Positions 21,253-31,864 of a stretch of 64,000 nt of DNA are shown piece by piece (position 1 is the first letter of the stretch; every line of letters begins with the position of its first letter). The position numbers and the translations under genes are program-made. The notes under the pieces were generated by a model, which made no database searches, was not told the DNA's origin, and saw only the letters and a program-made list of their open reading frames with translations. Source of the stretch: Halicephalobus mephisto (Eukaryota > Nematoda > Chromadorea > Rhabditida > Panagrolaimidae); contig SWDT01000078.1 of NCBI GenBank assembly GCA_009193035.1, forward strand, positions 1-64,000. Direction: 5' to 3'.

Positions 21253-22388
21253 TTATCCACATTGAAAAACTAGGATAATGATCTTTGAAGCGGAGAATTC
21301 AATGAATTTTTCGTAAGATACATGACTGCCGAAGTTGCGACCGACGATCACGTGCCAGGTCTTTCCTAGAAGTTTTTCGTTTTTATTATTTTTTATAAAA
21401 AATAAAACTCTTTAATGAAGGAAATAGTCGATTTCAGAAGATTGAAAAGTTGATAAAAACAAAAAACAGTAAATTTTTGATGAGTGTTTTTCGAGTCACT
21501 ATCCAAAGTTTTATTCGAGCTGCTATTTTCGAAGTCTTTAGAAATTGCTTTGGATAGTGATTAAGAAGTGAGATAAGTCGTCGAAATCAGTCACTATTCA
21601 AAAATGTCAGAATAATTATTTTTGACAGTTTTAGAAATTACTCCAGATAGTGACTAAGATGTTAGAACTCCAGTCACTATAGGAATCCACTATTGGAGCT
21701 GTTATTTTTGGCAGCTCTAGAAATTGCCTCAGATAGTGACTAATATATTACAATGTTAGTCACTACTTTACATTCCTATTAGTTTACTATTTTTGACAGG
21801 TCTAGAAATTGCCTCAGATAATGATTAAAATATTACAACCTCAGTCACTATTCCAGAATGTCATTGGAACTGTTATTTTTAACAGGTCTAGAAATTGCTT
21901 CGGATAGTGACTAATATGTTACAATCTCAGTCACTATCCAAGTCCACTATTAGAACTGCTATTTTTGACAGGTCTAAAAATTGCCTCGGATAGTGACTAG
22001 GAAACAGAATTAACCGCCGAAATGCTTACTATTCAAATTCTTACTGAAAATATTGCTTCTAAATTCCACTTACCAGTAAGATCATCCAATTTTTTCTTGA
22101 TAAAAGTAGCGATTTCATTTTCGATGCCACATTTATCCAACGCCAAATTGGCGATTTCAACATGTTGTTTTTGTTCGTCCAAATTCATGTTTGTCCTTTT
22201 GATAGTGACTGAAAGCGATTCAATGACGGTCTTCTGAGACCGTAATTCCCTCGGGGGAGAAGATCCTTGGACAGCTTTGTGCCATCTTTTGGATGCGTTT
22301 CTGAAAAATTAATTTTTCTTAAAAAAATAAAAATAAAAAACCTGAATATTAAAGACACATTTCTATGAGGAATATGTCGACTAGACAT
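21253..22388 (-). CDS. Dynein light chain (LC8/DLC family, divergent)
   Basis: LC8-type light chains dimerise and clamp intrinsically disordered partners, including dynein intermediate chain. Exons on the - strand are 22388-22342, 22300-22074 and 21365-21253, giving 128 aa. The LC8 core starts at about residue 55: IKRTNMNLDEQKQHVEIANL, then NEIATFIKKKLDD, then across the last intron KTWHVIVGRNFGSHVSYEKF and IIILVFQCG. This matches the TWHCIVGRNFGSYVTHE and LLFKSG landmarks. An N-terminal extension of about 50 residues (basic, Ser-rich) is unlike the 89-residue canonical LC8, so this is a specialised paralogue. Intron 2 holds an array of the 86-bp satellite. Confidence 0.9.
21490..22015. repeat. 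86-bp satellite array, locus 1 (dynein light chain intron)
   Basis: This is about six units of 85-87 bp. Each contains GATAGTGACT, about 15 bp, CAGTCACTATCCAAGTCCAC, TATTAGAACTGCTATTTTTG and ACAGGTCTAGAAATTGCCTC. GATAGTGACT and AGTCACTATC form an internal short palindrome. The same unit forms a second array at 44725-45290. Confidence 0.95.
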
Positions 22389-23602
22389 TTTCGAAAAAAC
22401 AAAAACTAACCTTCGAACACTAAATTTTCGTCTTTGGTACATCTATCAAATTTCAGTTGACACAAATTGTCAAAAATATTTTTAAATTTCAAAAAATCGA
22501 TGAAAAAATTGACCTAGCAGAGGTCGACGAGTTTCCTTGATCCTCATTGCCTGAGGCAACGAACAGCTGTTATCCGAAAATTTTATCGTTTTCTTGATTA
22601 CTTTTAATGAAATAAATTTTTTCAGACAAATGCAAAAAAACAAAAATTTAGAAAACTATTTTTAAAAAATTGTCAATTTTATAAAATTAAAAAAATCATT
22701 TAATTTTAATAATTATAATTTAAAATTCCTAAAATTCAGTAAAAAATTATAAAATTATTTAAAAAATCGAAATTTTGATTCTCAATGGTTTCAGAATCTT
22801 CCTTTGGATTCTGGAAGATCTTTGAAGTTTCTACAAAATTACAATTAAAAAATATTGTGAATTACAAAATAGGACAATCGAGACAACTTCTCAAGAATGT
22901 TTTCGCCTCCAGAAAAACGTAAAATTACGAAATCGAAGATGACTGAAAAAATTCAAAAATATTCGATTCGGAACTGGATTGGAAATTTTTTATTTATTGA
23001 TTTTTATAAAAAATTACAAATTTTATTCTAGAATTAACTTTTAAGAGGTTAAATACAGTAATCTACAGAGAATTTCAAAATCGAAAATGGATGAAAAAAT
23101 TCAAAAATATTCGATTCGGAACTGGATTGAAAACTTCTTATTTATTAGTTTTTATAAAAAATTACAAATTTTATTCTAGAATTAACTTTTAAGAGGTTAA
23201 ATACAGTAATCTACAGAGAATTTCAAAATCGAAAAATTACGAAATCGAAGATGGTTGAGAAAATTCAAAAAAATATTTAAATCGACCACTTCTGATCTCG
23301 ATCAATTCTTCCAAAGTTGAATGAAACTACTTTGAATTTCCTCATTCGAGTTCTTCGACAGACCTTAATGTCAGTCTAAGACAATTGATAACAGAAAGCA
23401 AAATTTGAAGCACTTAGTGTTATCAGTCCGCCGTTTATATAAGAAGGTTAAATTTTCATAGTTTTATCCTCCAAAATGAAACAGTTTTTTCGACTATCAC
23501 TGCTTTATTTGCAAAGTTTCGAAATATTGATTTTTATTTTCCCTAAATTTCCTATTTATAAATAACTAAAATTAATAAAATTCTTATTTTATAGGTTTCC
23601 CA
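22389..23602. other. Intergenic region between the dynein light chain and ifg-1
   Basis: It contains a direct tandem duplication of 148 bp (about 22940-23240, marked by ATTCGATTCGGAACTGGATT twice). At about 23435-23445 TTTATATAAG looks like a TATA box, about 40 bp before an ATG at 23476. The frame from that ATG can be spliced in phase (AAA/GTTTCG at about 23517) to the AG at 23593-23594, adding about 13 residues to the IFG-1 N-terminus. Confidence 0.5.
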
Positions 23603-26600
23603 ATGAATGGACAAGGAAATAAGCAATATCAAGGCCTTCCGGAGCACCACTTCAACCAGATTCGTCCGTATCCGTCTGAATTACATAGGCGAGTTTTATT
23701 TGTTTTTAGTTTTATATAATAATTTTTCGATTTAGTCAACCTGGCATAAATAATGTATTCATAATGCCACTGGAAACATCGCCCGTCGGAAACAATCAAT
23801 TCAATCAGATGATGGGTGGTATAGCGATAAATAATATGAATAGACATCTTACTCATCAGATCAGACCGGATACTTACAGTTATATGTCTGGACCGATATT
23901 TACGAACAGGATGATGCTGTGCCAAATGCATCCTGATATGCATCAGCAACCACCTATGAACACTATTATGATGCAGCCAAATTTACCGTATACGATGCCG
24001 TCCCAGAATCAAACTCTTCAACAACCTCCTCTTCCACCACGCGAGAAGAAGCTATTGCGGATTATTGATCCTAAGACTAATACTGAGATTTCAATTGGTG
24101 AAAATGATGCAAATCATACCGCTGAACCTTCGAAATCCAAGTCTACTTCTCTTGCACCAGTGTCAGTGTCCGAGGAATCTTCTACAAGTACCGATGAAAT
24201 CAAGCAAACTTTCACCTACCTCGTTACTAGTGCTGCCAAACAGGGAATGAAGGTCAGTGAAGTTTCAAACGAGGAAGAAATTCTAACATCAGAAAAATCA
24301 ATTTCGAAAGAACCTACTATTGCTTCAAATGATGTAGGTAATGAAGATGAGAAATCAGAATCGGAATCTGAAGCTGCTATTCCCGAAAAGGAAGCGATTA
24401 TTGCTGTTACTGAATCAGAAACCCCTCGTCTATCGTCTTCTGAAGATGACAAACATGCCGAAGAAATTCCCTTCATTGTTATCGAACAACCTGTTCTTGA
24501 AACTGGAAACGATGAAGAGAAATCTGAAGTCATTGATGGTTCTTCTATTCCAGAAGAGATGCTGGGATTAGAAAAATCCATGTCGAAAAGGCTTACTTCA
24601 TCTTCATGTAGTATTTCTGATGAGGAAAAAGTAGAATATGAAGCTGTTGATGATTCTTCTGTCCCTAAAAAAGACAAACAATCTCTACTAACCGAGTACG
24701 AACAGAAAATAGATGAATATACACAGGACTCTACGAACATACATAATATGAACAAATTAATCTACAACCGCGAGTTGGTCGAGCTCATACGTCAGATCAA
24801 CAAAGTATGATTTGTGCTTTATATAACATGATACTTTCAACATCATTTTAGGAGTTCAATATTGTCCCTTGTCCTTTTTCTGAAGAAAAATTGAGAGAAT
24901 TCGGTATTGATCGTGGCACAATGCCTCCACCAATCCCAGTTTACAACATCAATCGAGTTAAAAGCCCACAATGTAACAATTTCAATCCTCAATGGGCCCA
25001 AAATAACAAAAATGCAAAATATTCCGGTCGTTATAGTGAAAACAAAAGAAAAAAATATTCTCAACAACAGAAGGTAATTTATTAAGTTATTATCGTAACT
25101 GTTGGATCGGCATTCCTCTAGTCAAAGCGCAATCCCCGGATGAAAACTCTTTAGCCTCAACCACCTGGTTTACTTTAGATTCAAAAACCGTTGAACAGAA
25201 TCTGAATTGTTCAAAATGTTCGGTTTTCGAATTAGTTTGACATAGATTCGGAAATTTGAAATCAACAGTTTTACTGTTGAACATCAGTTGCGTTCTTATT
25301 GGCTATTGCTGATATACTTGTTATTATAATTATACAGTATGGTCCAAAATGCTGCATCTATCATTCGCCTTTTGATTCAGAAATTTATTTTGGAAACAAA
25401 GTTCAAAAGGTCAAGATTTTTCTCAGATGTCAATTTTGAAAACTTGTAAAAAACCGAACAATGTATCTGGAAAAGTGTTATTGAAACTATAGGTACTCTT
25501 CAGTATACGCGTTCTAAGGAAACCATCAGAATCTTTCCATATGGCTTCTGAAATGAGTTATATCTGATATAAATATCTAAGTTTTCGTCTAGCAAAAACT
25601 TATATTTTGCGAGATATTTGTTAAAGTAGAAGGCTTAGGGAGATAGCAAAAGATTCAAATGATAAATCATAAAGCATTACAGCGATATGTAAAAATGGAT
25701 CTTGATATCCCTGTCCTCAACCAAGTTACGACTAAAAGATGCGACAGTTTAGGCTATACTGTACTATATAGTTCGACTATCTCTTTATTATACACCCAAA
25801 TCCCATGACTAATAGTAACTTGCTAATCATTTTCGATTTTAGCCGTTTTCTGGTAGACCGTCGATTCAGAGGGTGAAAGTAGACAAGATTACACGTGGCA
25901 AAGACGCTTGGGTTCCTGTAATGATCGCTCAAAAAACGGGTATTGAAGACACGGCTGATCGTATTGAGAAGGTCAGAAAAGAAATTCGTGGTTTGTTGAA
26001 CAAAATCACTCCATCTACTTACGATGAATTATCCCGCGAGTTTATCAACAAGAAGGTCTGGCAAGATCTGGATACTCTTCCTACTGTGGTGGAATTGATT
26101 TTCACGAAAGCTGTTGAAGAACCTACTTTTGTTGGAGTGTATTCGGATTTGTGTCGGTTGCAGCACGAAGCGGAATCAAGTCATATGGGACCACAGAAAG
26201 AGAAACATTTCCACACAACGGTTGTCCGGAAGTGTCAGAATATTTTCGAAGGAACAATTCAGACTCCTGCTCAAGCTGCGCTTCAACGAGTAGAGGAAAA
26301 GCTTCTTGCTGAGGAAGATCCTAAGAAGAAGGAGTTCCTGAAAGAAGAAATAGACGAATTAAAGGGGAAAGAAAAGCGTTATATGTTGGGTACCATCAAG
26401 TAAGTTTATTTTTACGTTGACAAACTTGATGTTTGACTTGTTTTAGATTTATTTCTCATTTATATCGTATCAATTTGCTCAATTGGAAAGTTATACACTT
26501 CTGCATCGTCAGTCTTTTACGGAAAGCAGATGAATCGGTATGTATTACTGTTACTGAGTTGTTTTCACGGTATGTATTGCAGGGAAATGAGCTCGATGTT

Positions 26601-27278
26601 GAATTTAGTTTGAATCTTCTTGAATCTGTGGGATTGTTTACGAATCCGAGCAACAGATCTAAACTTGATGAATTTGTTGTTTTTGTTAGCAAATTCAAAC
26701 CGAAAGTCTCCAATCGCGTTCGCTTTATGATTCTTGGATTAGAAGATTTACGTGCAAAGGGTTGGGAAGCGAAGAATCAAGGACCCAAGACTAAGGAAGA
26801 AGTCAAAGCTGATGTAATCAAGGAGGAAGCTCAAAATAAACGAGAACGTGATGCTTATGAAATGAATACTCTGAAAAAACCGACATACAGTGGACGTGCA
26901 AGTGGTCCTCCTTATTCTGGACATCCGTCTAAAGATAACAAGAATGACCGCAAAGCCGCTGCTGTGATTGCTGCAAGCACAACCGGCGGCAGTGTTAAGA
27001 AGGATTTGAAACTCCAGAATGTATGTTGCTTTCCGTTTGTTGTGGTTACGTGTTCTTTTCAGGTTGAGAAGACAGATAAACTCAGTAAAGAACCTTGGAA
27101 ACCAAGATGGAAAGAACGTATGTCTTCAGACGACAAACGAGAAGGTGCATCGAAGAAGAATTCATCCTTTGAACAAAAATCTAACAGTTCAGGAAATCTC
27201 AAAAATCTCGCAAACCAAAAAGATAATTCCAAATCAATATCGTCTACATCACCTCCAAAACCCGATTCTCCTAATTAA
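23603..27278 (+). CDS. ifg-1: Translation initiation factor eIF4G
   Basis: eIF4G scaffolds the cap-binding complex, joining eIF4E, eIF4A and eIF3. Exons are 23603-23688, 23736-24804, 24852-25073, 25843-26399, 26447-26537, 26583-27020 and 27063-27278, giving 892 aa. The N-terminal half is disordered, Gln/Pro- then Glu/Ser-rich. YNRELVELI (about residues 372-380) is at the right place for the eIF4E-binding Tyr-x4-Leu-phi motif, with Val in the Leu position. The MIF4G domain spans about 505-730 (IRGLLNKITPSTYDELSREF, FTKAVEEPTFVGVYSDLC, KGKEKRYMLGTIKFISHLY, NRVRFMILGLEDLRAKGW). A basic Ser/Lys-rich tail follows. No MA3 or W2 domain is seen, so this is a short form. Exon 1 seems to use a GC donor. 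Two introns (26538-26582 and 27021-27062) contain no stop and a length divisible by three, so a simple ORF reads through them. Confidence 0.92.
25335..25761. mobile_element. Tc1/mariner-type MITE (ifg-1 intron 3)
   Basis: It is flanked by TA on both sides and has terminal inverted repeats of about 27 bp: CAGTATGGTCCAAAATGCTG at the left, and CAGTATAGCCTAAACTGTCG as the reverse complement of the right end, both followed by CATCT. The 427-bp interior has no transposase. The TA target duplication and CAGT ends are typical of Tc1/mariner elements. Confidence 0.88.
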
Positions 27279-28126
27279 TGATTTGGGTAGTTGTGATTCA
27301 ACAATTTTATGGACTTTTGAAACTTATCCACGTTCTGAAATCCGTTTGTATCACGGCCGTTGATCGATCTTTGACTATTTCATGACAAATCGGCGAACTA
27401 ATCCTGCTGTTTTGAAATCGTTACTAATGTAGTTAAAAAATATTGGCAATGTTTCAGAGCTTCTTTATAAATAGAAAAAACTGTAGATTCTTACTGTACT
27501 TGCAGGTTTTAACTATGTTTTATTTTTTTCATAATGATCAAAAAAACAGAAGAAACAATTATGTGACATTTGTGTCCTGAACGTTCGTAATCGAAGTTCA
27601 CTGACTTTAAATTTGAAAACAATCATAGTTTTCTGTTATGGTTTCACATGAAAAAGTACAAAATTACCTAAAGTAGTTTTTTGTTTTTCATTAGTATATT
27701 AAAGTCGTTACAATTCGAAAACAAACATCTGAAACACAAATAATGCACCACGGAAAAAGCTCTCGGACAGCAAACTTCGTAACTCATGTCCAGAATTGTC
27801 AATTTTTCAAAATCTTCGATTTTCGAATTGTTCAATCACAATTTGGACCTTCCAAATGTCGAACTTAACAATTTGACTAGAATTCGACTTTGTTCAACAT
27901 CGGTTCGATATTGACAGTTCTGCTCATGTCTGTATTCACATTTTTTAAAATTTCTCACCATAATTATCGAATTATTTGGAATCAAAAATACCGTATCTTA
28001 AGTAATGATTTTTCACTATTGTACTTGTGCTAATTGTTAATTCATTGATTGTTCATTTCTGTACTGTATTAATTATTCAGTACTTTTGAAAAAGTCACAG
28101 AACAAATTTTTCTACCGTAATAATAT
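27279..28126. other. ifg-1 3' flank and intergenic sequence
   Basis: No gene is seen. The first 450 bp, up to about 27720, is probably the ifg-1 3' UTR and termination zone. The rest is unremarkable AT-rich sequence. Confidence 0.5.
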
Positions 28127-28783
28127 TGTTGTGGATACATAATCTCCACGACCGGAGATATTCAGAACACCCGGAGTATTCGAAAAGGTATCTCGTCTTC
28201 GATTTATTTCGAACTCAAATTTGGGTGATTAAATCATCATTATAAACACGCTGTAAAATACAAACGCAACACGATCGATAGATGTTTGTTAAAACTGTAG
28301 TATGAGTCTTGGGGGTCACGTAGAATGTTGAGTGGTCGATGATAGTTATACCGATCTGGGTCTAGTGGAGGATTTCGGTTCTTACCATAGACAGTTTGCC
28401 AAATAAGTTTACTCAACATTATCAAGCTAATAGAAAGGAGAAGTTTCCCCAGGCTCGTCAGCTCGAGTCTACTGAACTCTACAAATAGTTTAATAAATTC
28501 AATAGAACAATCTGATTCCACCTCTCCACAGGACTCAGTTTTCCTAGTCTTATATTACGATCTGGGCGCATCGGATGATAGAGCAGAAACTCCATGAGAG
28601 AATCGTGTGGTAGTTGGATTTTACGTATATTGTTTATACTACAAGACTGTTATTAGTCTTTCTGAATCCGTGACGCTATCGTCGTTTCGATCACAGGACT
28701 AAACAGTATTTTCTCTACCAAAGAGTACAAAAGAAGATATTTCATGTTAGTCGAGGTTCCCTGGATGTTAGGATTATATCATT
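28127..28783. mobile_element. Unclassified repeat element, possible solo LTR
   Basis: It starts TGTTGTGGATACATAATCTC, and the same start (TTGTTGTGGATACGTAGTCT) recurs at about 33967. AATAT lies directly before the start and at 28784-28788, which could be a 5-bp target duplication. The interior GGACTAAACAGTATTTTCTC also has a counterpart at about 34015-34040, so the second copy looks like an internally deleted version. The TG start fits an LTR, but the end (ATCATT) lacks the usual CA. A 93-codon - strand frame inside (28240-28521) is not recognised. Confidence 0.45.
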
Positions 28784-28958
28784 AATATTGTTCTGTATTA
28801 TATTACGTCTAGTTTTAATAAAAAACAAAAGATGTTTTGTTTGATTTCGACATAAAATGATATTATTTATTCTAAATACTACTTTATTATAAAAATTTTA
28901 TAAATGGAATGTTTTAAGCGATTTTTTATTCTTGTTGGCATGCAGAGTAGGATCGGAC

Positions 28959-29432
28959 TTAACGTCCAAGACCAAGGCCAGCAGTGAGGGGAACTCCGGC
29001 TGAAATAATCAGGATTACGGTACTCTAGAAGATGCAGAGCAATTTTCGATTTTTAGAGTACTTACAGAAATTTTTGAATTTTTTAGATTTTGCATTCAAA
29101 ACTACTATAATGGATACTGTACTTTATAGAGCAAATATTTAAATTTGAACTTATTGAAAAATTGATTTTAATTATTTTCTAAATTTTAATTGAAAATTTA
29201 TTTTTTGTGTACTGAAATGGTACTTACCAACATTCCCTCCGAGACCGGTGTTGGTCCCATAGCCTTGTCCACTGTATCCTCCATAGCCTTGGTTACCGTA
29301 ATAGCCGGTGTTGGCATTGGCTCCCATGGAGGCGAGAGGGGTACGGGCCCCGAGACCCAGTCCGAGTTGAGGCATGGCCGATCCGAAGACAGCCAGAAGA
29401 AGAACACCGAAGAAAACGAACAACTTGACCAT
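28959..29432 (-). CDS. Secreted short Gly/Tyr-rich peptide
   Basis: Exons on the - strand are 29432-29228 and 28999-28959, giving 81 aa. Residues 1-19 are a clean signal peptide (MVKLFVFFGVLLLAVFGSA). The mature part is rich in Gly, Tyr, Asn and Leu (TGYYGNQGYGGYSGQGYGTN) and framed by near-repeated ends: LGLGLGARTPLAS close to the N-terminus and AGVPLTAGLGLGR at the C-terminus. There are no cysteines and no obvious dibasic cleavage sites in the core. Composition is like nematode NLP/CNC-type YGG-rich antimicrobial or cuticle-associated peptides, but I cannot assign it to a named family. The region just upstream is free of other genes. It could also be a structural secreted protein. Confidence 0.8.
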
Positions 29433-29828
29433 TTTGAAGATTTCGATAAAATCACAACTTTAGGAGTTCTTTTTATATCCAAATCTCCTCATTGACGTAG
29501 GAGATATTTCGGCAAAGAAGATCATTGATCAGAGGAATTAGACAAAAATGTTCGTAGGTTACATAACAAAAATTTTTTATTTAATGAAGGTGGAGTGACG
29601 TAGAGATGTGTTTTCGTCGAAAACTGAAGTTTTGATTTGTTTTCGCTGAACATGATCGGGAGTAATTCTGCGAATTAAACCTGCAAATGATCTGAATTTT
29701 GACGTAGATAAATTGCTTCATGAATTTAAAAAAAATTAATTATTTTAAACATGAAAAAAATTGTGAAATTTTACTTTTAATAAACTTTGAGTAATTGTCA
29801 AATTTATATAAAATTATAAAATTTCAAA

Positions 29829-30323
29829 AATCTTCTGACAAGAAAACAAATTTTAAATAAATTACTTTTTTTAAATCAGTTTTGTACTATTTTGAAACTC
29901 TTAAAATAGGTATTCAGAATCCGTTTTTTGTTTTTGCAGAACGATCTTCTAGAACGAAAAAACTAGAAAAAATATATAAAATTTCAAATATCGAAAGTTG
30001 AAGAAAAACAATATTTTCTTTTTTCTTCAAAATTTGGCGATTCAATTTCGGAAAAGTTCGTTTTTTAAAATTTAATTGATTTTAATAATTCTTTTTTGTA
30101 ATTAAATATATTTTTCTCGTTGATTACAGCTGTTTAATTATTTTTTCGAAAAATGATTAGAAAAAGTAAAAAATTGAATTCTAAATTATAAATTTTCGAA
30201 ATCATCTTTTTCCAGAAGATCGTTCAGCAAAAGAAACGGATTTTGAATATCTATTTTAAAAGTTTCAAAATATTACAAAACTCATTTAAAAAAAGTAATT
30301 TATTTAAAATTCGTTCTTCTGAA
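29829..30323. repeat. Large foldback (inverted repeat) element
   Basis: The left arm, about 29829-29965, is the near reverse complement of the right arm, about 30205-30323. GTAATTTATTTAAAAT at the right pairs with ATTTTAAATAAATTAC at the left. AGAAGATCGTTC pairs with GAACGATCTTCT at the inner ends. The arms are about 120 bp with about 240 bp between them and no coding capacity. Confidence 0.88.
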
Positions 30324-30458
30324 ATTCAAGGAGATTTTAAAAATCTATGAAAAAAATTTCAGAATTTGTAAACTTGAACAGATTTAGAAAATTATGAAAT
30401 TAAAGATAATTCCTGAAGTTCCTATGAAAAAATGAAGTTTTTGCAAAATTATAACTAC

Positions 30459-30560
30459 TTAGGGAGCTTTTCTAAAATATGTAAGGCTTACATGGAGGAG
30501 AGGGGTCCCAGAAAAGCGCCATGTAAGCCTTACATATTTTAGGCAAGCCCCTTAGTGTTA
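30459..30560. repeat. Compact hairpin with a perfect 24-bp stem
   Basis: Bases 30472-30495 are the exact reverse complement of 30519-30542 (CTAAAATATGTAAGGCTTAC and on). The loop is 23 nt and GC-rich (AGGAGAGGGGTCCCAGAAAA and on). The similarity continues outward imperfectly (ATAACTACTTAGGGAGCTTT against the complement of AGCCCCTTAGTGTTAT). Confidence 0.95.
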
Positions 30561-30714
30561 TCAATTCCGAAATTACAGAATTCAAATTTGTGTAATTTTA
30601 GTCATCAAAATTAAAATTTCTTCGTAAATATTCAGTTTTTCATTTCTAAAATTAATTAATTTCCAACTTATTATTTTTTACTTTTTTAATGTTTAATAAT
30701 TTTAGCAAGGTTTA

Positions 30715-31836
30715 ATGCCATATTACACCTGTTATATGACAAAAAATTTCCAAAAAAAAAATTTCATTTTTATTATTCACTTCCTTTTGCTTATGTCGTC
30801 CCATCGACCTCTAGAGTACTTCTACAACGAAAAAATTAAAAATATCTACAGTATCGTTTGTGACGTTGTTACAATTCTAACAATTACAGTAACCCCTATC
30901 CATATTTACATTGTTCTAACCCAATCCAAGTCCCTCGGAAAATTCAAATGGCTGTTACTCAATCATTCCGTTTGGTGTATACTGTATGAGTTTCTTTGGA
31001 GCTTCGCGAGACCAGTCATACTGTTTCCAGCAATATCTATGTATTTTCTAGATCCTTTTGGTGTTTTCGATTCTTTGCCTAAAGTTTTCTTTTTCACAAT
31101 TACGACGTTATTCGTCGGAATTTTGAGCTGTGGCGGAATCTGCATGACTTTAACTTTTAGATATTTGACAATATTCCCTGGATTTTTCAACAATTTATTG
31201 ACTTCCAAGTATTCCTTCATCGTGTATATACTCGTTCATCTAAGTATAGCGGTATTCCTAGGATATTCCGGATATCTAGTCAAGGACATAACAAAGAACC
31301 AAATGATCATTGATGCTTTGAACTACAGTACTGCTTTCGCTCAATTCATGAATGAATCTAGTTTTGGATTTATCGAAAAAGATCTTATTTTTGTTCCTGC
31401 TTTGTTTACTTTGACCGTCATTACAGTAATCTCCATAGGGTTCATTATCGGGACAGTTGTCTTAAGTAGAGAATTCTCCAAACTAGACGACGTAAATTCG
31501 GAAATCCAAAAAATGCTGATTCTAAGTTGTGTTGTCCAAGTTCTGATTTCTCTCGGATTCCAACTTTTCCCATTTTCTGTTTTATTCACTTTCTCGGCCT
31601 TCGAAGTACCGTATGCCGGGACTATCATGGAAGTATTCGAGTGTTTTATTGTTTGTCATGCGTTTTTGGAAGTTGTTTCTACGTGGTATTTTGTGACTCC
31701 CTATAGGAACTTCTGGAAGCAGAAAATAAAGCTTATTTTTCCGGAAAAAAATAAAACCACGGTGCTTGTTCCGTCGATATCCGTGACTGGCAGTGGAAGA
31801 AATCAAGAAAACTACGAAAAACAAAATTTAAAATGA
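30715..31836 (+). CDS. Nematode 7TM chemoreceptor (Srh/Str superfamily-like), single exon
   Basis: This is 373 aa from the first Met, or about 347 aa if MSSHRPLEYF (30793) is the start. Seven hydrophobic segments are visible, for example IVCDVVTILTITVTPIHIYI, VFFFTITTLFVGILSCGGIC, SFIVYILVHLSIAVFLGYSG, VPALFTLTVITVISIGFIIG and MLILSCVVQVLISLGFQLFP. The TPIHIYIVLTQSKSLGKFKW segment after TM1 and TPYRNFWKQK after TM7 are typical of the Srh group. It should act in the plasma membrane of a sensory neuron or other chemosensory cell. Most such genes have introns and this one has none. An AG at 30705-30706, just before the ATG, could be a trans-splice acceptor. The stop lies 28 bp from the stop of the convergent RRM gene. 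A decayed relative lies at 34215-34345. Confidence 0.88.
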   Translation: MPYYTCYMTKNFQKKNFIFIIHFLLLMSSHRPLEYFYNEKIKNIYSIVCDVVTILTITVTPIHIYIVLTQSKSLGKFKWLLLNHSVWCILYEFLWSFARPVILFPAISMYFLDPFGVFDSLPKVFFFTITTLFVGILSCGGICMTLTFRYLTIFPGFFNNLLTSKYSFIVYILVHLSIAVFLGYSGYLVKDITKNQMIIDALNYSTAFAQFMNESSFGFIEKDLIFVPALFTLTVITVISIGFIIGTVVLSREFSKLDDVNSEIQKMLILSCVVQVLISLGFQLFPFSVLFTFSAFEVPYAGTIMEVFECFIVCHAFLEVVSTWYFVTPYRNFWKQKIKLIFPEKNKTTVLVPSISVTGSGRNQENYEKQNLK

Positions 31837-31864
31837 TAAAAAAATAAAATTATATATGAAAAAC

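Larger units (their letters stand above)
29433..30714. other. Intergenic region with two foldback structures
   Basis: Besides the two inverted repeats listed separately (29829-30323 and 30459-30560), this stretch is plain AT-rich sequence. No gene is seen. Confidence 0.6.
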
